A stretch of 64,000 nt of DNA from Pictodentalium vernedei (GCA_031216915.1 CM062289.1:393602674-393666673), one strand, 5' to 3'. Counted from the first letter of the stretch, positions 45,290-55,907 are shown. Program-made: numbers and translations. Notes: a model not told the origin generated them from the letters alone.

Positions 45290-45357
45290 CGTCCCCTGAG
45301 TTCCAATGTGTTCTATGTTCCTACCGGCACATAGAACACATTGAAACTCAGGGGACA
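45290..45357. mobile_element. Family F hairpin, AGTT target duplication
   Basis: CGTCCCCTGAGTTCCAATGT with mirrored arm ACATTGAAACTCAGGGGACA; AGTT at 45286-45289 and 45358-45361. The duplicated flank at 51570 reads GTTAATAGTTGTCAAATGAA, uninterrupted. Confidence 0.9.
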
Positions 45358-45414
45358 AGTTGTCAAATGAATTGCAGATTGTCCTTCTAATAATTGCTTT
45401 CATAGACGTGAAGG

Positions 45415-45548
45415 CGTGTAATAAACACAGAACGACACACGCGTCGACACACTCGAGGCCTGTGGCCTCTTGTTCTATTCTTCCGCGCTGGCACTTGTGC
45501 CATATCGGTTAACTCATTCATACGCGCTTGTCGTTCTGTGTGTATCCA
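45415..45548. mobile_element. Family G palindrome, copy 2, next to the shared receptor exon
   Basis: GTGTAATAAACACAGAACGAC left end; GTCGTTCTGTGTGTATCCAG right end, truncated relative to the left. Inner GAGGCCTGTGGCCTC. Its right end supplies a possible splice acceptor for the 45.6-kb exon. Confidence 0.7.
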
Positions 45549-45584
45549 GAATATAGATATAAGATGGAAACGTCTTTATTTCAG

Positions 45585-45674
45585 CTGTCCATGTTCATTC
45601 ATAGACTGGCAGGGCCGGAAATAGGCATTAGTGTTTTCAAGATATTTGTTATAAATAGACCGACGATTTTGACT
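45585..45674 (+). CDS. Shared penultimate exon of the chemoreceptor locus (segment before helix 7)
   Basis: Thirty codons containing FIHRLAGPEIGISVF and FVINRPTILT, the segment that in gustatory receptors and Orco lies directly before helix 7 (pattern: hydrophobic run, Gly/Ile-Ser, F-x-I-N/D-R). The exon ends ATT TTG ACT|GTGAGT, phase 0, which fits the phase-0 terminal exon at 57317. The 5' edge is less certain. TCTTTATTTCAG|CTG gives a phase-0 start at 45585. The frame continues upstream through METSLFQ, which also looks like receptor sequence, so acceptors at 45563 (phase 0) or 45549 (needs one base from the previous exon) are possible. The last lies at the edge of a family G palindrome. 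It is the only copy seen in the window. Joining it directly to the 5' exons would leave a short loop, so another exon upstream is likely. Confidence 0.72.
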
Positions 45675-45812
45675 GTGAGTATATTTATAATTTTTTACTA
45701 TGTCACAAATAATGTCAATGCTGTAACTTGGTGGCATGTATAGTATTCATACTAAATACAGACAGTTGTCATACCATACATTCTTCGAACTTGTTTTCCT
45801 ATTATAATATGT

Positions 45813-45949
45813 GTTATCACCACAATGTGTTGATCGTGAAACTTGTATCAAGCTGGGATGATTTTCATAATAGGTATCGCGGCGAGCCCTTTAGGGCGAG
45901 TTGCAATACGTAATAGGAATATGATTGGTCAACTCATAGTGGTGATAAC
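45813..45949. repeat. Imperfect hairpin
   Basis: GTTATCACCACAATGTGTTG mirrored by CAACTCATAGTGGTGATAAC; CGAGCCCTTTAGGGCGAG centre. Confidence 0.65.
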
Positions 45950-46470
45950 AAATTTATTTCACCTTCTCGGAACCCATTTTGTGGTAATAATCAATTTATC
46001 GTACAATATTCCTCCCTTTGTTGACTTGTTCGCAAGTATTTTGACAACCATTCAGCGTCTGTGAGTTGATTCTTTATGACAGAAGATCATGATGACGCCA
46101 TAGTATTACGTTCTTGAGCTGTTCATGGCGTAATCCTCATGCAGTGTTCCACTTGTACTTGAACCACCGAAGAATATGGTAGTGTTTCAGCAGTGTGTTT
46201 CTTTGATTTATTTTTCAGCTTTAACGCATGGTATGCCTATATAAAAATATCGTCATGGCAAAATTTGATCAAGTTTAATTTATTTCATTTAGTTTGTGAT
46301 GTATTTGTCATGTAAGTACTATTATCAAAACAGTTAAACTGTTTTCGATGGCTGCAGGCAAAAACGTCCTCTTTCTGAATCGAATAATCGCACGAGCTCA
46401 AAGTTACCGTAACTGATACAAATTTGTATCGGTCTTGGCGTTTTAGCTTGTATTGGAAGGAAAATCGAAT
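45950..46470. other. Intron after the penultimate receptor exon; nothing seen
   Basis: No helix-7 motif before 57317. 46803-47199 is also featureless. Confidence 0.45.
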
Positions 46471-46668
46471 GATTGTAAAATGAATAGAGATTATTACCAT
46501 TATGTGGATGTACAAAATATGTATCCGATTCTCGCTCCGGGTTCTAAGGGCAGGTCACGACGAGTCGAAGACTCGTCGTGACCTACCCTTAGAATCCGGA
46601 GCGAGATCGGATACATATTTTGTACATCCACATAATGGTAATAATCATTTTATCTTACAATATATTGG
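46471..46668. mobile_element. Family M hairpin, copy 1
   Basis: Perfect arms ATTACCATTATGTGGATGTA / TACATCCACATAATGGTAAT and GATACATATTTTGTAC; centre GACGAGTCGAAGACTCGTC. Outer GATTGTAAAATGA / TTATCTTACAAT. Relative at 59345. Confidence 0.85.
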
Positions 46669-46777
46669 GGATAAGTCAAGAATGTAGACGAATATATAAC
46701 GAACTATTTATTCGTACGGATGAACAAAAAGAAAAAATTGGAACTCACGCGAAAGGAACGTGCTTGTTTCCTACCCC

Positions 46778-46802
46778 CTGATACAAACATCTGTATCAGG
46801 GG
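46778..46802. repeat. Short hairpin
   Basis: CCCTGATACA-AACATC-TGTATCAGGG. Confidence 0.7.
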
Positions 46803-47357
46803 TCGGATACACGACAGTTGCGGAGTTAATACAGACAGAATACACGTTGATTGTAAGATAAATATGTGCTATGTGCATATTATGCTTGCACAGAATAGTT
46901 TATCGCGACGAGACTAGTTTTTTGGGGGGAACAAAAAGGTACTAGTCGCGAGTGTATTTGTGTCTTTTTCTGCTGTAAGAAACGTCACTACATCTAACTC
47001 TTTTAGTAGTTATACTTACAAATACAATCCTAAACGACATTTTCCATTCGCGGAAGCAAACCAGAACTCTTCGTTGCATGTTCAAATTGCTCTGTGTTGC
47101 GATTCGACCATTTCACATCGGAAGTAAGAGACATCGTGGCAATATATCACGCCATCACTAGATTTGGAGAGCCCCCTTTAACATTTTAACTCATCAAGTT
47201 GTGACACCCGCCCGTATGATAAACAAACTGGGTAGTTGCAAAAAAAAAAAAACTTTTCAGAAAATTTCAATAAAACGATATCTGTGAACTCTCATTGGAG
47301 CGAGCTCATTGAGCTCGTTCCAATGGGGTCACCAGTTATCGTTTTTTAATATTTGTT

Positions 47358-48416
47358 AGGGAGCGCGGTGGCTCGATGGTTACGGCATTAAACTTCAAAC
47401 CGAGAGCTTCACGGTTCGATCTCCACCAAAGGTAACTGCGTGGTGTCCTTGGGCAAGGCACTTAATCCCGATTCACGGTTCGATCCCCACCAGAGGTTTA
47501 CTGCGTGGTGTCCTTTGGCAAGGCACTTAATCCCGATTCACGGTTCAATCTCCACCAGAGGTAACTGTCTGGTGTCCTTGGGCAAGGCACTTAATCCCGA
47601 TTCACGGTTCGATCCCCACCAGAGGTTTACTGCGTGGTGTCCTTTGGCAAGGCACTTAATCCCGATTCACGGTTCAATCTCCACCAGAGGTAACTGTCTG
47701 GTGTCCTTGGGCAAGGCACTTAATCCCGATTCACGGTTCGATCTCTACCAGAGGTTAACTGCGTGGTGTCCTTGGGCAAGGCACTTAATCCCGATTCACG
47801 GTTCGATCTCCACCAGAGGTAACTGCGTGGTGTCCTTGGGCAAGGCACTTAATCCCGATTCACGGTTCGATCTCCACCAGAGGTAACTGCGTGGTGTCCT
47901 TGGGCAAGGCACTTAATCCCGATTCACGGTTCGATCTCCACCAGAGGTAACTGCCTGATGTCCTTGGGCAAGGCACTTAATCCCGATTCACGGTTCGATC
48001 TCCACCAGAGGTTAACTGCGTGGTGTCCTTGGGCAAGGCACTTAATCTCGATTCACTGTTCGATCTCCACCAGAGGTAACTGCGTGGTGTCCTTGGGCAA
48101 GGCACTTAATCCCGATTCACGGCTCGATCTCCACCAGAGGTAACTGCGTGGTGTCCTTGGGCAAGGCACTTAATCCCGATTGCCCACGAGAGAGAAAGCG
48201 TAACGCTGTCTACTAAGGTGTAAGAAACGTCGATGGTGCACCTGTCTTCAATCAATACTAACCCTGCCTGTGTGAAGTTAGTACGTTTGGGGAGTCTGAT
48301 AGCTGCGCGGTGGTTCTATCCGGGTACTACGGCTTTCTCCACCCGTAAAACCGTCCGACACGAGGTGACCCTGGCTGTCGAAAGTATTGTTAAACTGGAA
48401 TAAATGAATAAAAAAA
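47358..48416 (+). mobile_element. tRNA-headed SINE expanded by an internal minisatellite
   Basis: Head GGAGCGCGGTGGCTCGATGG and first B box GGTTCGATCTCC; after the repeat array the body continues normally (GATTGCCCACGAGAGAGAAA, GTACTACGGCTTTCTCCACC) to GTTAAACTGGAATAAATGAA. Nested in a family A-like element. Confidence 0.85.
47442..48213 (+). repeat. 12-unit minisatellite of a SINE segment
   Basis: Units begin GGTGTCCTTGGGCAAGGCAC and end CACCAGAGGTAACTGC. Starts at 47442, 47507, 47571, 47636, 47700, 47765, 47829, 47893, 47957, 48022, 48086 and 48150, so 64 or 65 bp each. Units 2/3 and 4/5 repeat as pairs (TCCTTTGGCA then CTGTCTGGTG). Each link carries a B-box-like GGTTCGATC. Confidence 0.95.
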
Positions 48417-48572
48417 TTTAAATTTGTCGAAGAAAAAATAATGAAAATAAAAATGTTTGATATCGCGTGCTTTTCGTAAAGGGTTAACTCATTACCCAAC
48501 CCGTATGCAAAACATTCTTGTATAGCCACTTATATAACTAACAATTTTCATTTTTGCCTCCAAAAATCAGGT

Positions 48573-49828
48573 GGGGGGGGGGGGGGGTAGGCAACAATTT
48601 GCAGACACCGATGCCGATATTTTGTTTTTGACCGATCAGAGGACCCACCCACTCACCCCATGTAATTTTTTTCCAGTTTTACAATTTTTTCCGGGATTAT
48701 CTGAACCACCCACCCCCACTAAGTACATGCTTCTGCATCATCATTCCCACCATACTGCACCATAACCAATTTTATCATACAGTATTGAGTGATTGACCTT
48801 GTGCAGTAGGACAGGTCTTGAAAGAACATCCGTTTTATCAGACCAAAGTGGTCTCTTAATGCAGATGGTCTCCCATAACAAATCAAATATAGAGTAAAGC
48901 TGGTATGTCCAGGTATGTCCATATAAAACATGGTCTCCAAAGATATCGGTCTCTTAAGGCATGTTCTATTGTAATTCATTAACACTCTTGAATGTCATAT
49001 CATTAACTTTTTACCTATAGTTATCTCTCCATGTGTCCAGACATGTTGTAGAAACCACCAATATATATGGTATTCGACATAGTTCAGGGAGCTTTGTAAA
49101 ATATCATACAAATTGTTTATTTTTTTGACGAAGGTTTGGGTGGGGCATGGCTGGGTTGGGGGAGGAGATTTATTACTTATTTTAAGTCCAGCCCTAGAAG
49201 GTCTGGTACATGATATTGTTGACACCTGTGTTCTCAGATGTGTTTGAAATAAATTAGCAGTTCAATCAGGTTGAATGTTTAGTAGTTTTTGTCTTACATA
49301 CTTCCTACAATGGCAATAAGAGTCATTGGTGTTTTCGTAATAGGTCTGGATACATCGTTGTACAGAATTGTTCCTGCAGCTGAAATCTGTAACTGTTCCT
49401 GACTTCACATAATTGCCTTTGCTCCTCATCTAAGCCAGCCGATCTCATTAGGGTGAACATATTAGAAATTTAATAAAACGGAACACCCTCAAGATAACTT
49501 ATCCTTAGAGTGCAGTGTTTGATAATTGCAATTAGTGATGCATTTTAACTTGCATTATTCAATATGTCATACATTGTATCACTATAAGCCGAATCATCGC
49601 TCAGCCGCAATAACAGTTTTATAATCGTATATAAACCATGGTAGGTACCCCCTGATAACTTGAATGTCTTTTTATTGGTTCTTGAATGATACTTCACTGA
49701 TTATGGTATACAGTTTTGCCCAAAAATGTCTGAGGAAAAAATTTGCAAGCATCGGAATTTTTTTTTTTATCCTTGACCGCCCACCCACCCCGGAATCAGT
49801 GTTTTGCAAATTTTTGCCAACCCCCCGC
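48573..49828. mobile_element. Candidate 1.25-kb element with G-rich inverted ends
   Basis: Poly-G, then GTAGGCAACAATTTGCAGAC at the left; TTTGCAAATTTTTGCCAACC-CCCCG at the right is its imperfect reverse. Flanks look like two halves of a family B element (TTTTTGCCTCCAAAAATCAG before; TTATGTTTTCGAGGCAAAAA after). No protein inside. Confidence 0.4.
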
Positions 49829-50594
49829 CCCCCTTGCCAAAATATTGATTATTATGTTTTCGAGGCAAAAATTGAATACAATAATAAAATTTGATTGACA
49901 TTTTTTGTGATTAACGCTGGTCCTTTATTATCGCCACGATTGGTAAATGGTAAATTCGTAGTTTCAAAGGTTCACCTAAGATTCCGAAAACTAAGTTCAC
50001 AGACTTCGAATGATGTTTTGTGTGTGTAGTAATGATTTCGAAGAGCATATTCAAGAATTTGCAAGGACATCCAGTCAAGAGTGAAAACAATAATCAAGCT
50101 CCTCAAATTGTCCCTTTATTTGTGTACCCTCCAGAACTCGCCCAGTTTGATATTAGTATTCCTTCCATTGTCACTACTGTCTTGTAGAACTAAAACTTCA
50201 ACCCGATGTCTGACCGAGTAATAGAGTGCTTGGTGGGTCATATGAAGAGGTTAATGGCGTGGTGTACTTCTTAGCTGTCAGGGTTATGCACGTGTAGATT
50301 ATATTCACAGGCCCGACAGTCTAGCAAATCAAGGAGTGCAAAACAGTTGCCCTCCTCAGATTGCTTGGGAGTGCAATTGCACCTGAATTTTTTAATGCAA
50401 AAACTTCTATGCTATTTTGGTTATATTCACTTCCAGGTATTAATATTGTGACTGAAAAATTGTACTACATTCAGCTACATAGTGGACAAATTGGAACTCA
50501 CATCTCGTTATTCAAAACGTTGCATTCAATTCTTATGTGACTATCTTCTACGCTCAAAATACGACACAGAATGGGTCATGAATTCTTGCGACAT
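49829..50594. other. No gene seen
   Basis: Begins with the half family B fragment (to about 49950), then plain sequence. 50683-51434 likewise. Confidence 0.45.
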
Positions 50595-50682
50595 TGCCAA
50601 ATCGTCCCTTGAGTTCCAATGTGTTCTATGTGCCAGTAGGCTGCCAGTAGGCACAGAGAACACATTGGAACTCAGGGGACGA
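50595..50682. mobile_element. Family F hairpin with short internal duplication
   Basis: CGTCCCTTGAGTTCCAATGT to ACATTGGAACTCAGGGGACG; the loop carries an extra CTGCCAGTAGG. Flanked by AAAT on both sides. Confidence 0.88.
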
Positions 50683-51434
50683 AATGATAATAGATTTTAA
50701 AAGCAGTCCCAAACAGGTCTGGGATTCCAGAAAATCAAGGAGTGCAGTAGACGTGCAGCACTCCTGCACACCTAAAGAATGCCAGGGCTGTACTTATTGG
50801 TGAGGCCACGCTTTAAACAGCTGTAAAACGTGACTTTGGGCATGCATTGCAATTTAAAAAAAAAACAAAATGCAGAAGATATTTCCATATCACTTAGATA
50901 TGCAAACGAGAACCTTTTTGCGATCACCTTGCCTCAATCGGGGAAGAGAGAGGTGGGGGTAACTGGCGGAAGGGACTGACGGAAGGGACTTGTTAGCATT
51001 ACCTCGCTTATCCTCCAGACCTTCCCTGCTGAAATATGTCGATTTCTCCTGTACCGAAAACCTCACATTCCTCCATTTGTTGTTTTGTTTCCTCTCCGGG
51101 GACATTGTGTACGAACTGTCAGAGGAGAAAAGAATCGTCGGCTTTATCCTTATTACCATTGGTGGTTACCATTGGTCAAATATCGTACAGTGGACAAAGG
51201 CATCAACACGATATTATTATTGCTGTATATTACATAGCAGGATCGCAAGCCATATTATCGACAGAGTCACGTCTAACTCACACGTTTTCTAGGAAGGCAC
51301 GTTCTCTCACTTGTTGACCGACAAAACATGCAGCCTCTTGCGATCAGGGGTCTTAACGGACTCAGGACAGCAATAGCGGGTCCAGGATTCTGGATTGGAG
51401 ACGGGAGGGGAACATTTTAAACGATAGCTGAAAA

Positions 51435-51502
51435 TCGTCCCCTGAGTTCCAATGTGTTCTATGTGCCAGTAGGCACATAGAACACATTGCAACTCAGGGG
51501 AC
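51435..51502. mobile_element. Family F hairpin, AAAT target duplication
   Basis: CGTCCCCTGAGTTCCAATGT, loop AGTA, and mirror with a single mismatch (CATTGCAACTC); AAAT precedes and follows. Confidence 0.9.
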
Positions 51503-51504
51503 GA

Positions 51505-51640
51505 AATATTAACATAGGTTCCTCTTGCAAATTTGGTTGGCGATAAAAGGTGTTGTCTGTGTTAATAGTTGTCAAATGAATTGTCGAGTGTCCTTCTTAT
51601 AATTGTTTTATAGACGTGAAGCCGTGTAATAAACACAGAA
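51505..51640. repeat. Duplicated flank with empty family F site
   Basis: AAATTTGGTTGGCGATAA, TTAATAGTTGTCAAATGAAT and TGTCCTTCTTATAATTG match 45250-45430 in order, without the F hairpin. Confidence 0.75.
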
Positions 51641-51800
51641 CGACGCACGCGTGTGAATGGGTTAATCGATATGGCACTTGCGCCATCGCGGAAGGATAAA
51701 ACTCGAGGCCTGCGACCTCTCGTTCTATCCTTCCGTGCTGGCACTCGTGCTATATCGATTAACACATTCACACACGCGTATCGTTCTGTGTATATCAAGT
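51623..51800. mobile_element. Family G palindrome, copy 3
   Basis: GTGTAATAAACACAGAACGA to TCGTTCTGTGTATATC; GTGTGAATGGGTTAATCGAT / ATCGATTAACACATTCACAC; GAAGGATA / TATCCTTC around GAGGCCTGCGACCTC. Confidence 0.8.
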
Positions 51801-52512
51801 TTCCTGTACATTCTGAATGGCTGATCGTTACTTTATTCTTGAGAACTAGATGTTTAGATTCTGGATAATATTCTGATTACTGTTGTTGACTCATGACGTG
51901 TCCCAACTGTTACACAAGCCATTTTGGGAAAAATACTTGTACCATATTGATTTGGGTTCTAGGAATCAAATTCGCGAGTTACTGCTCCTTTTGTACAGCT
52001 TTATAATAAAAGATCTCTGGCTTTGTCATGAAAACCGATTACCTACTCGTAATAAACGAGGAAAACAACTTATTAATGCTGAGGATATGATGTGTCGTAA
52101 TTTCAGTCGGTATTTCAGAAAAGAAGGAGGTCATTATTATTAGAAATTTTTATATGCATTAATTGCTGGATGCTGGAAAGAGTATTGATGACAACTCACC
52201 ATAAGGTTACGAAACATGTATAGATGCTTACCACAGAGTTGAAACATTTCATCATTCGTGGCTTGTATACACAGTCAGCGTGACAGAGTTATCGGCTGCC
52301 CAAACCGGCGCAGTGATGTGTTTTTCTTTATAATGATCCAAGCTTTAAATGTTCCGTGCATTGTGCATACATCCCTTAGTTATATAGTCGTGAAAATCGA
52401 CTTTCGAAAAGTTATCTCCCTTGAAATTGTTAGACGGGCGAGGTAGGTCCAATTAAGAAGCAAGTAAACATTGAGAAAACACCAATGATATTTTTAGAAA
52501 ATAGAGCGAGGT
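51801..52512. other. No supported gene
   Basis: An 86-codon frame (51883-52143, with LLLLYSFIIKDLWLCHENRL) is unrecognised and not called. 52597-53294 shows only short frames. Confidence 0.4.
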
Positions 52513-52596
52513 TCGCTTTTGTTATCTTTAATAAACGAACACAACAGACAGCTCCGGGAGCTGTCTGTTGTTTTCGTTCATTAAAAGTAACAAACG
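52513..52596. mobile_element. Family N hairpin, intact
   Basis: CGCTTTTGTTATCTTTAATA / TTAAAAGTAACAAACG; ACAACAGACAGCTCC-GGGAGCTGTCTGTTGT is perfect. Confidence 0.85.
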
Positions 52597-53294
52597 TCAA
52601 AGACTATCTTGCACAAATGCACTTAGACACATTTGCAATTTGGAAATTCAAATGTTGGAAGACTGTATTCAACCGGTTGGCCCTTTGCGAGAATTTGGTT
52701 TTCACGAGAGACTCTCACATGGGAGCTCTATTTGTATGCTGGGGTGAGGTATTTGCCTGGCATGTTCGTGAATGATTTTTCCCCCGAATTGTGTACAAAT
52801 CCCAGATGGTGATCGTGGTAAAACACCAGGGTCAATTATTAAAACAGATTTTCAAAAATAATATAGTTATGTTTAAACCCAAGAACCTTTGTTTGGACAG
52901 CCGAATGTGGTTAGCTTAAATAAGCACAAACAAAAGAGGAGCGAAATGTTTCATATTTATGATATCTTTGGGAACAGAAAAAGATGCTTGTCGTTTACAG
53001 TGATTCGGATTTTAAAATTTTTAGTTGCTGGCCTGCGGACAAAATTGATCCAAACATTTGTTTTTCTGTTTTTTTTTGTCAAGAACTTCGAAGGAATATT
53101 TCTCGTTTCTGTGATTTTAGTTGAGGAGACTCGCAACAGGATATACATTTTAAATAATTTTTTTTAATTCAGAGCTAGAAAATGTAGTGGCAGGCGTTAT
53201 AACTTTTGTTCCGTTCAGAGTATTTAAAACGTTGTACGTTGCGGGTATTGACACTTTGGACAATATATTGAAATTATTTCACTCGTGAAGAATA

Positions 53295-53885
53295 ACATTT
53301 TTTGATACCATGATTACCAATTCTACTATATATAAAAAGCCTATGACATAAATTTTAGCTTTACACACCAACCGTGGTGAACACGCCGGCAATGGGATTT
53401 CAGTAATTAAAATTTACACCAACAGTAGAACTACATGTAAGTTGACCTTTGGTGACCTCGAATTGAATGCAAACATGTCCAAATTTATCACTCGTCGCCT
53501 CGCGAAATGAAACTCACAATTATTTAGTACGGTTTTAAATGAGTTTCCCTCATAAGATACCAAAAATTAACAAACATGCGTTGCCTCATGTTAATTAAGC
53601 ATCCGTAACTCAAAAGAGTATGTTATTATGTTATTAAAATGAAAAGGGGCCCGTGATTTGCGTGTTTCTTTTTCCATTTTGTTTCGGCGATAAAAGCGAC
53701 AGCGGAAGTACCACCCACCGATGCTCATGTAAACAAAACAGATTCGCATGTGCGAATATTGTATTATTTAACGTTTAAACTCTTATTAATCTGACGATCA
53801 TGGTAAAAATAAAATATACCCAAAGTAGCTTGGCGTACCAAATGTTCACCACTCGTGGTGAAGTGGTGTTAACCGCGCGCCAAAA
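53295..53885. repeat. Segmental duplication, copy 2
   Basis: Matches 22630-23760 minus the 583-bp insertion; ends inside half of the 23701 hairpin (GTACCAAATGTTCACCACTC). Confidence 0.8.
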
Positions 53886-54062
53886 ATTTGGCACCAAAAA
53901 TAGAGTTTTGGTAGATCTCAAAGGCACAGTCGAGGAAAAAATTCACACCTCACAGTTAATCTTTTGGTCACAGATAATCATGAGTCTTTGTTATGAGTCA
54001 ACTGAATTAAGAGTTTATCCATTTAATCTGATTCTTATCAAAATATTTCTTTCTTTCTTACT

Positions 54063-54296
54063 TTACCCTTTACCCAACGCAGACGATATCAAAATTTATT
54101 ATTTTAAATATCATTTTTTCAAATTTTTCAAAAAATTTCAACAAAACCATATCATGTGACCCCTCGTTGGAACGAGCTCGTCGAGCTCGTTCCAACGAGG
54201 GGTCACATGATATGGTTTTGTTGAAATTCTTTGAAAAATAATATTTTTTCAACTGCTGAATTTGCATATTACGCGGGCGGATGAGGGCGATTCGTA
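54063..54296 (-). mobile_element. Family A MITE, truncated right end
   Basis: CCCTTTACCCAACGCAGACG to GGCGGATGAGGGCGATTCG, where it stops against family K without GGGTAAAGGG. Perfect core TCATGTGACCCCTCGTTGG, centre GGAACGAGCTCGTCGAGCTC. Confidence 0.85.
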
Positions 54297-54440
54297 GAAA
54301 ATTCCAGTGAATTTCGCTTCTAATAAAAAATAGTCCGTCAACGATTTCCGTTCTGCACATGTGTACGGAACAGATTTTCATTTTCCGCATGGTTTAGTGT
54401 TGCTGTAGATGAGGATTTCATAGAACAGGCGTGTAATAAA
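54293..54440 (-). mobile_element. Family K element, copy 2 (inverted)
   Basis: AGAAAATTCCAGTGAATTTC, GTCAACGATTTCCGTTCTGC, CAGATTTTCATTTTCC and ATAGAACAGGCGTGTAATAA: reverse of 45030-45180. Confidence 0.75.
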
Positions 54441-55439
54441 TGGTTAATTCGTTCTCATTTTATAATCAAATTCCATTTGGCAGCAAACCTTTTCATTTGG
54501 TACCAATAAAATCATTTGGTACCGAACAAAAATTCCACTGCGAACCAAAAGGTTTCGGGCCAGTGTGAATACTGGTCGTCATGGGTGGAATGATTTCGGT
54601 ATCCTATCCAAAAATGTACATTTCCGTTTTATATGCATTTGACATCATTGAGCTGTGAGGGAAAACAGCTCATACTGAGCTTGATCTTGCAGTTTCAAAC
54701 ACATGTAGCTGATTACACAGTGTGTGTCAGTGATAAATTATAGGCCGTCTGATTCTAAATTAGTTAGTAGATGCACTGGTTGACACAAATAAAATATACC
54801 CTCAAAAACCCTATCTTTCTGACACAAAAGGCAGCAAAACGGCTTTACAAAGTGTGTGAAAAACTGGCGCACAAATAAAACAGTATAAGTGAAAAAAGTT
54901 TCGCAAGTGGTGTGTGTACTACAGCTTTGAATATATTACCTTATGTATTTTACAAGTGAGCTTACGATTTTTATTTCACTGGTTTATATTTTATGAGAAT
55001 GCCTGTAATAAAATCACTTTGTTCATATCTTGTCACCAAGAAGCAATAACATTATATATAAACTTGAGTCTGCCCTGCCTGCCTGTCTGCTTGCCTCTCC
55101 TCTTTTCTCTCATTCTCGCCGCCTTTGTCTCTCACGCATTCGTCCAGTTATTGAGTGCTATGGAACCAACCTTTGGCATAATGCGGTAATTTTGTTAAAA
55201 TAGTAACATGGGATTAGTTTCGATCCGCTCCGGTCACAGTGTAATGGGGTTTAGGGCTATTTGGGGGTATTCTCGATCGCCGAGTCTTTCCGTTTATACG
55301 GAGATTACCGGCGAGGTCAACTAATTTACAATATATATATTTATAATATTCGGTTCACTTCACACCAATAACATGATGAAAATGTTGTATTTACAGACTT
55401 CAATGCCTCCGAAGCACCCGCAACACCGTGCGGTTCATT
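54441..55439. other. No feature seen
   Basis: AT-rich with a CTGCC-rich stretch at 55070-55100; no exon-like segment recognised. Confidence 0.5.
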
Positions 55440-55653
55440 TGGTTGGGTTAAAAAGAAAGCTTCGAGGTCACCAGTCTGTTAGGAATTCACCGCTGTTATG
55501 GGCTATTTGTTTACCCTCTCTTCGTCGAGTTTCCACGCAGTCTACGGTTTATGTAATGTGACGTTCTTTTTCTCAAAAGATTTTGAGGATATCTGCGCTG
55601 TTTTAGTGAATATCGGGAATTATCTCTTGAGTATGGATCAGGACTGTTTTATT

Positions 55654-55907
55654 TTAACCCTTTACCTAACCTGAAAAGCAGACGACACTTGCAAAAATAA
55701 TTCTTGAATAACTAATGTTTTTTTCATTTTTTGTCTCCAAAACATAGGTTATGACCCCTCGTTGGAACGAGCTCGACGAGCTCGTTCCAACGAGGGGTCA
55801 TAACCTATGTTTTTGAGACAAAAAATGAAAAAAATAATGAAAATTAATTGGCGATTTTTGAGAATAGCGCTGGCCGGTTTTGGCCGTTACATTAGGTAAA
55901 GGGTTAA
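55654..55907 (+). mobile_element. Family B palindromic MITE, full length
   Basis: TTAA-CCCTTTACCTAACCTG to CATTAGGTAAAGGG-TTAA; arms AACATAGGTTATGACCCCTC, centre GGAACGAGCTCGACGAGCTC. Confidence 0.92.

Larger units (their letters stand above)
47200..48487. mobile_element. Family A-like MITE split by a SINE
   Basis: Left part: TTTCAATAAAACGATATC, GGAGCGAGCTCATTGAGCTC, CACCAGTTATCG. The right part resumes after the SINE as GATATCGCGTGCTTTTCGTA-AAGGG-TTAA (48484-48487). Ends diverged. Confidence 0.6.

Noticed and set aside
47440..47886. 148-codon open frame with a repeated peptide
   Set aside because: It is the translation of the SINE minisatellite; the unit length happens to keep the frame open.
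47442..48213. CRISPR-like regular array
   Set aside because: Whole units are repeated with no unique spacers, the unit is SINE sequence, and the genome is eukaryotic.
51883..52143. 86-codon frame with a hydrophobic centre
   Set aside because: Not recognised and no splice-compatible match to the receptor loop.
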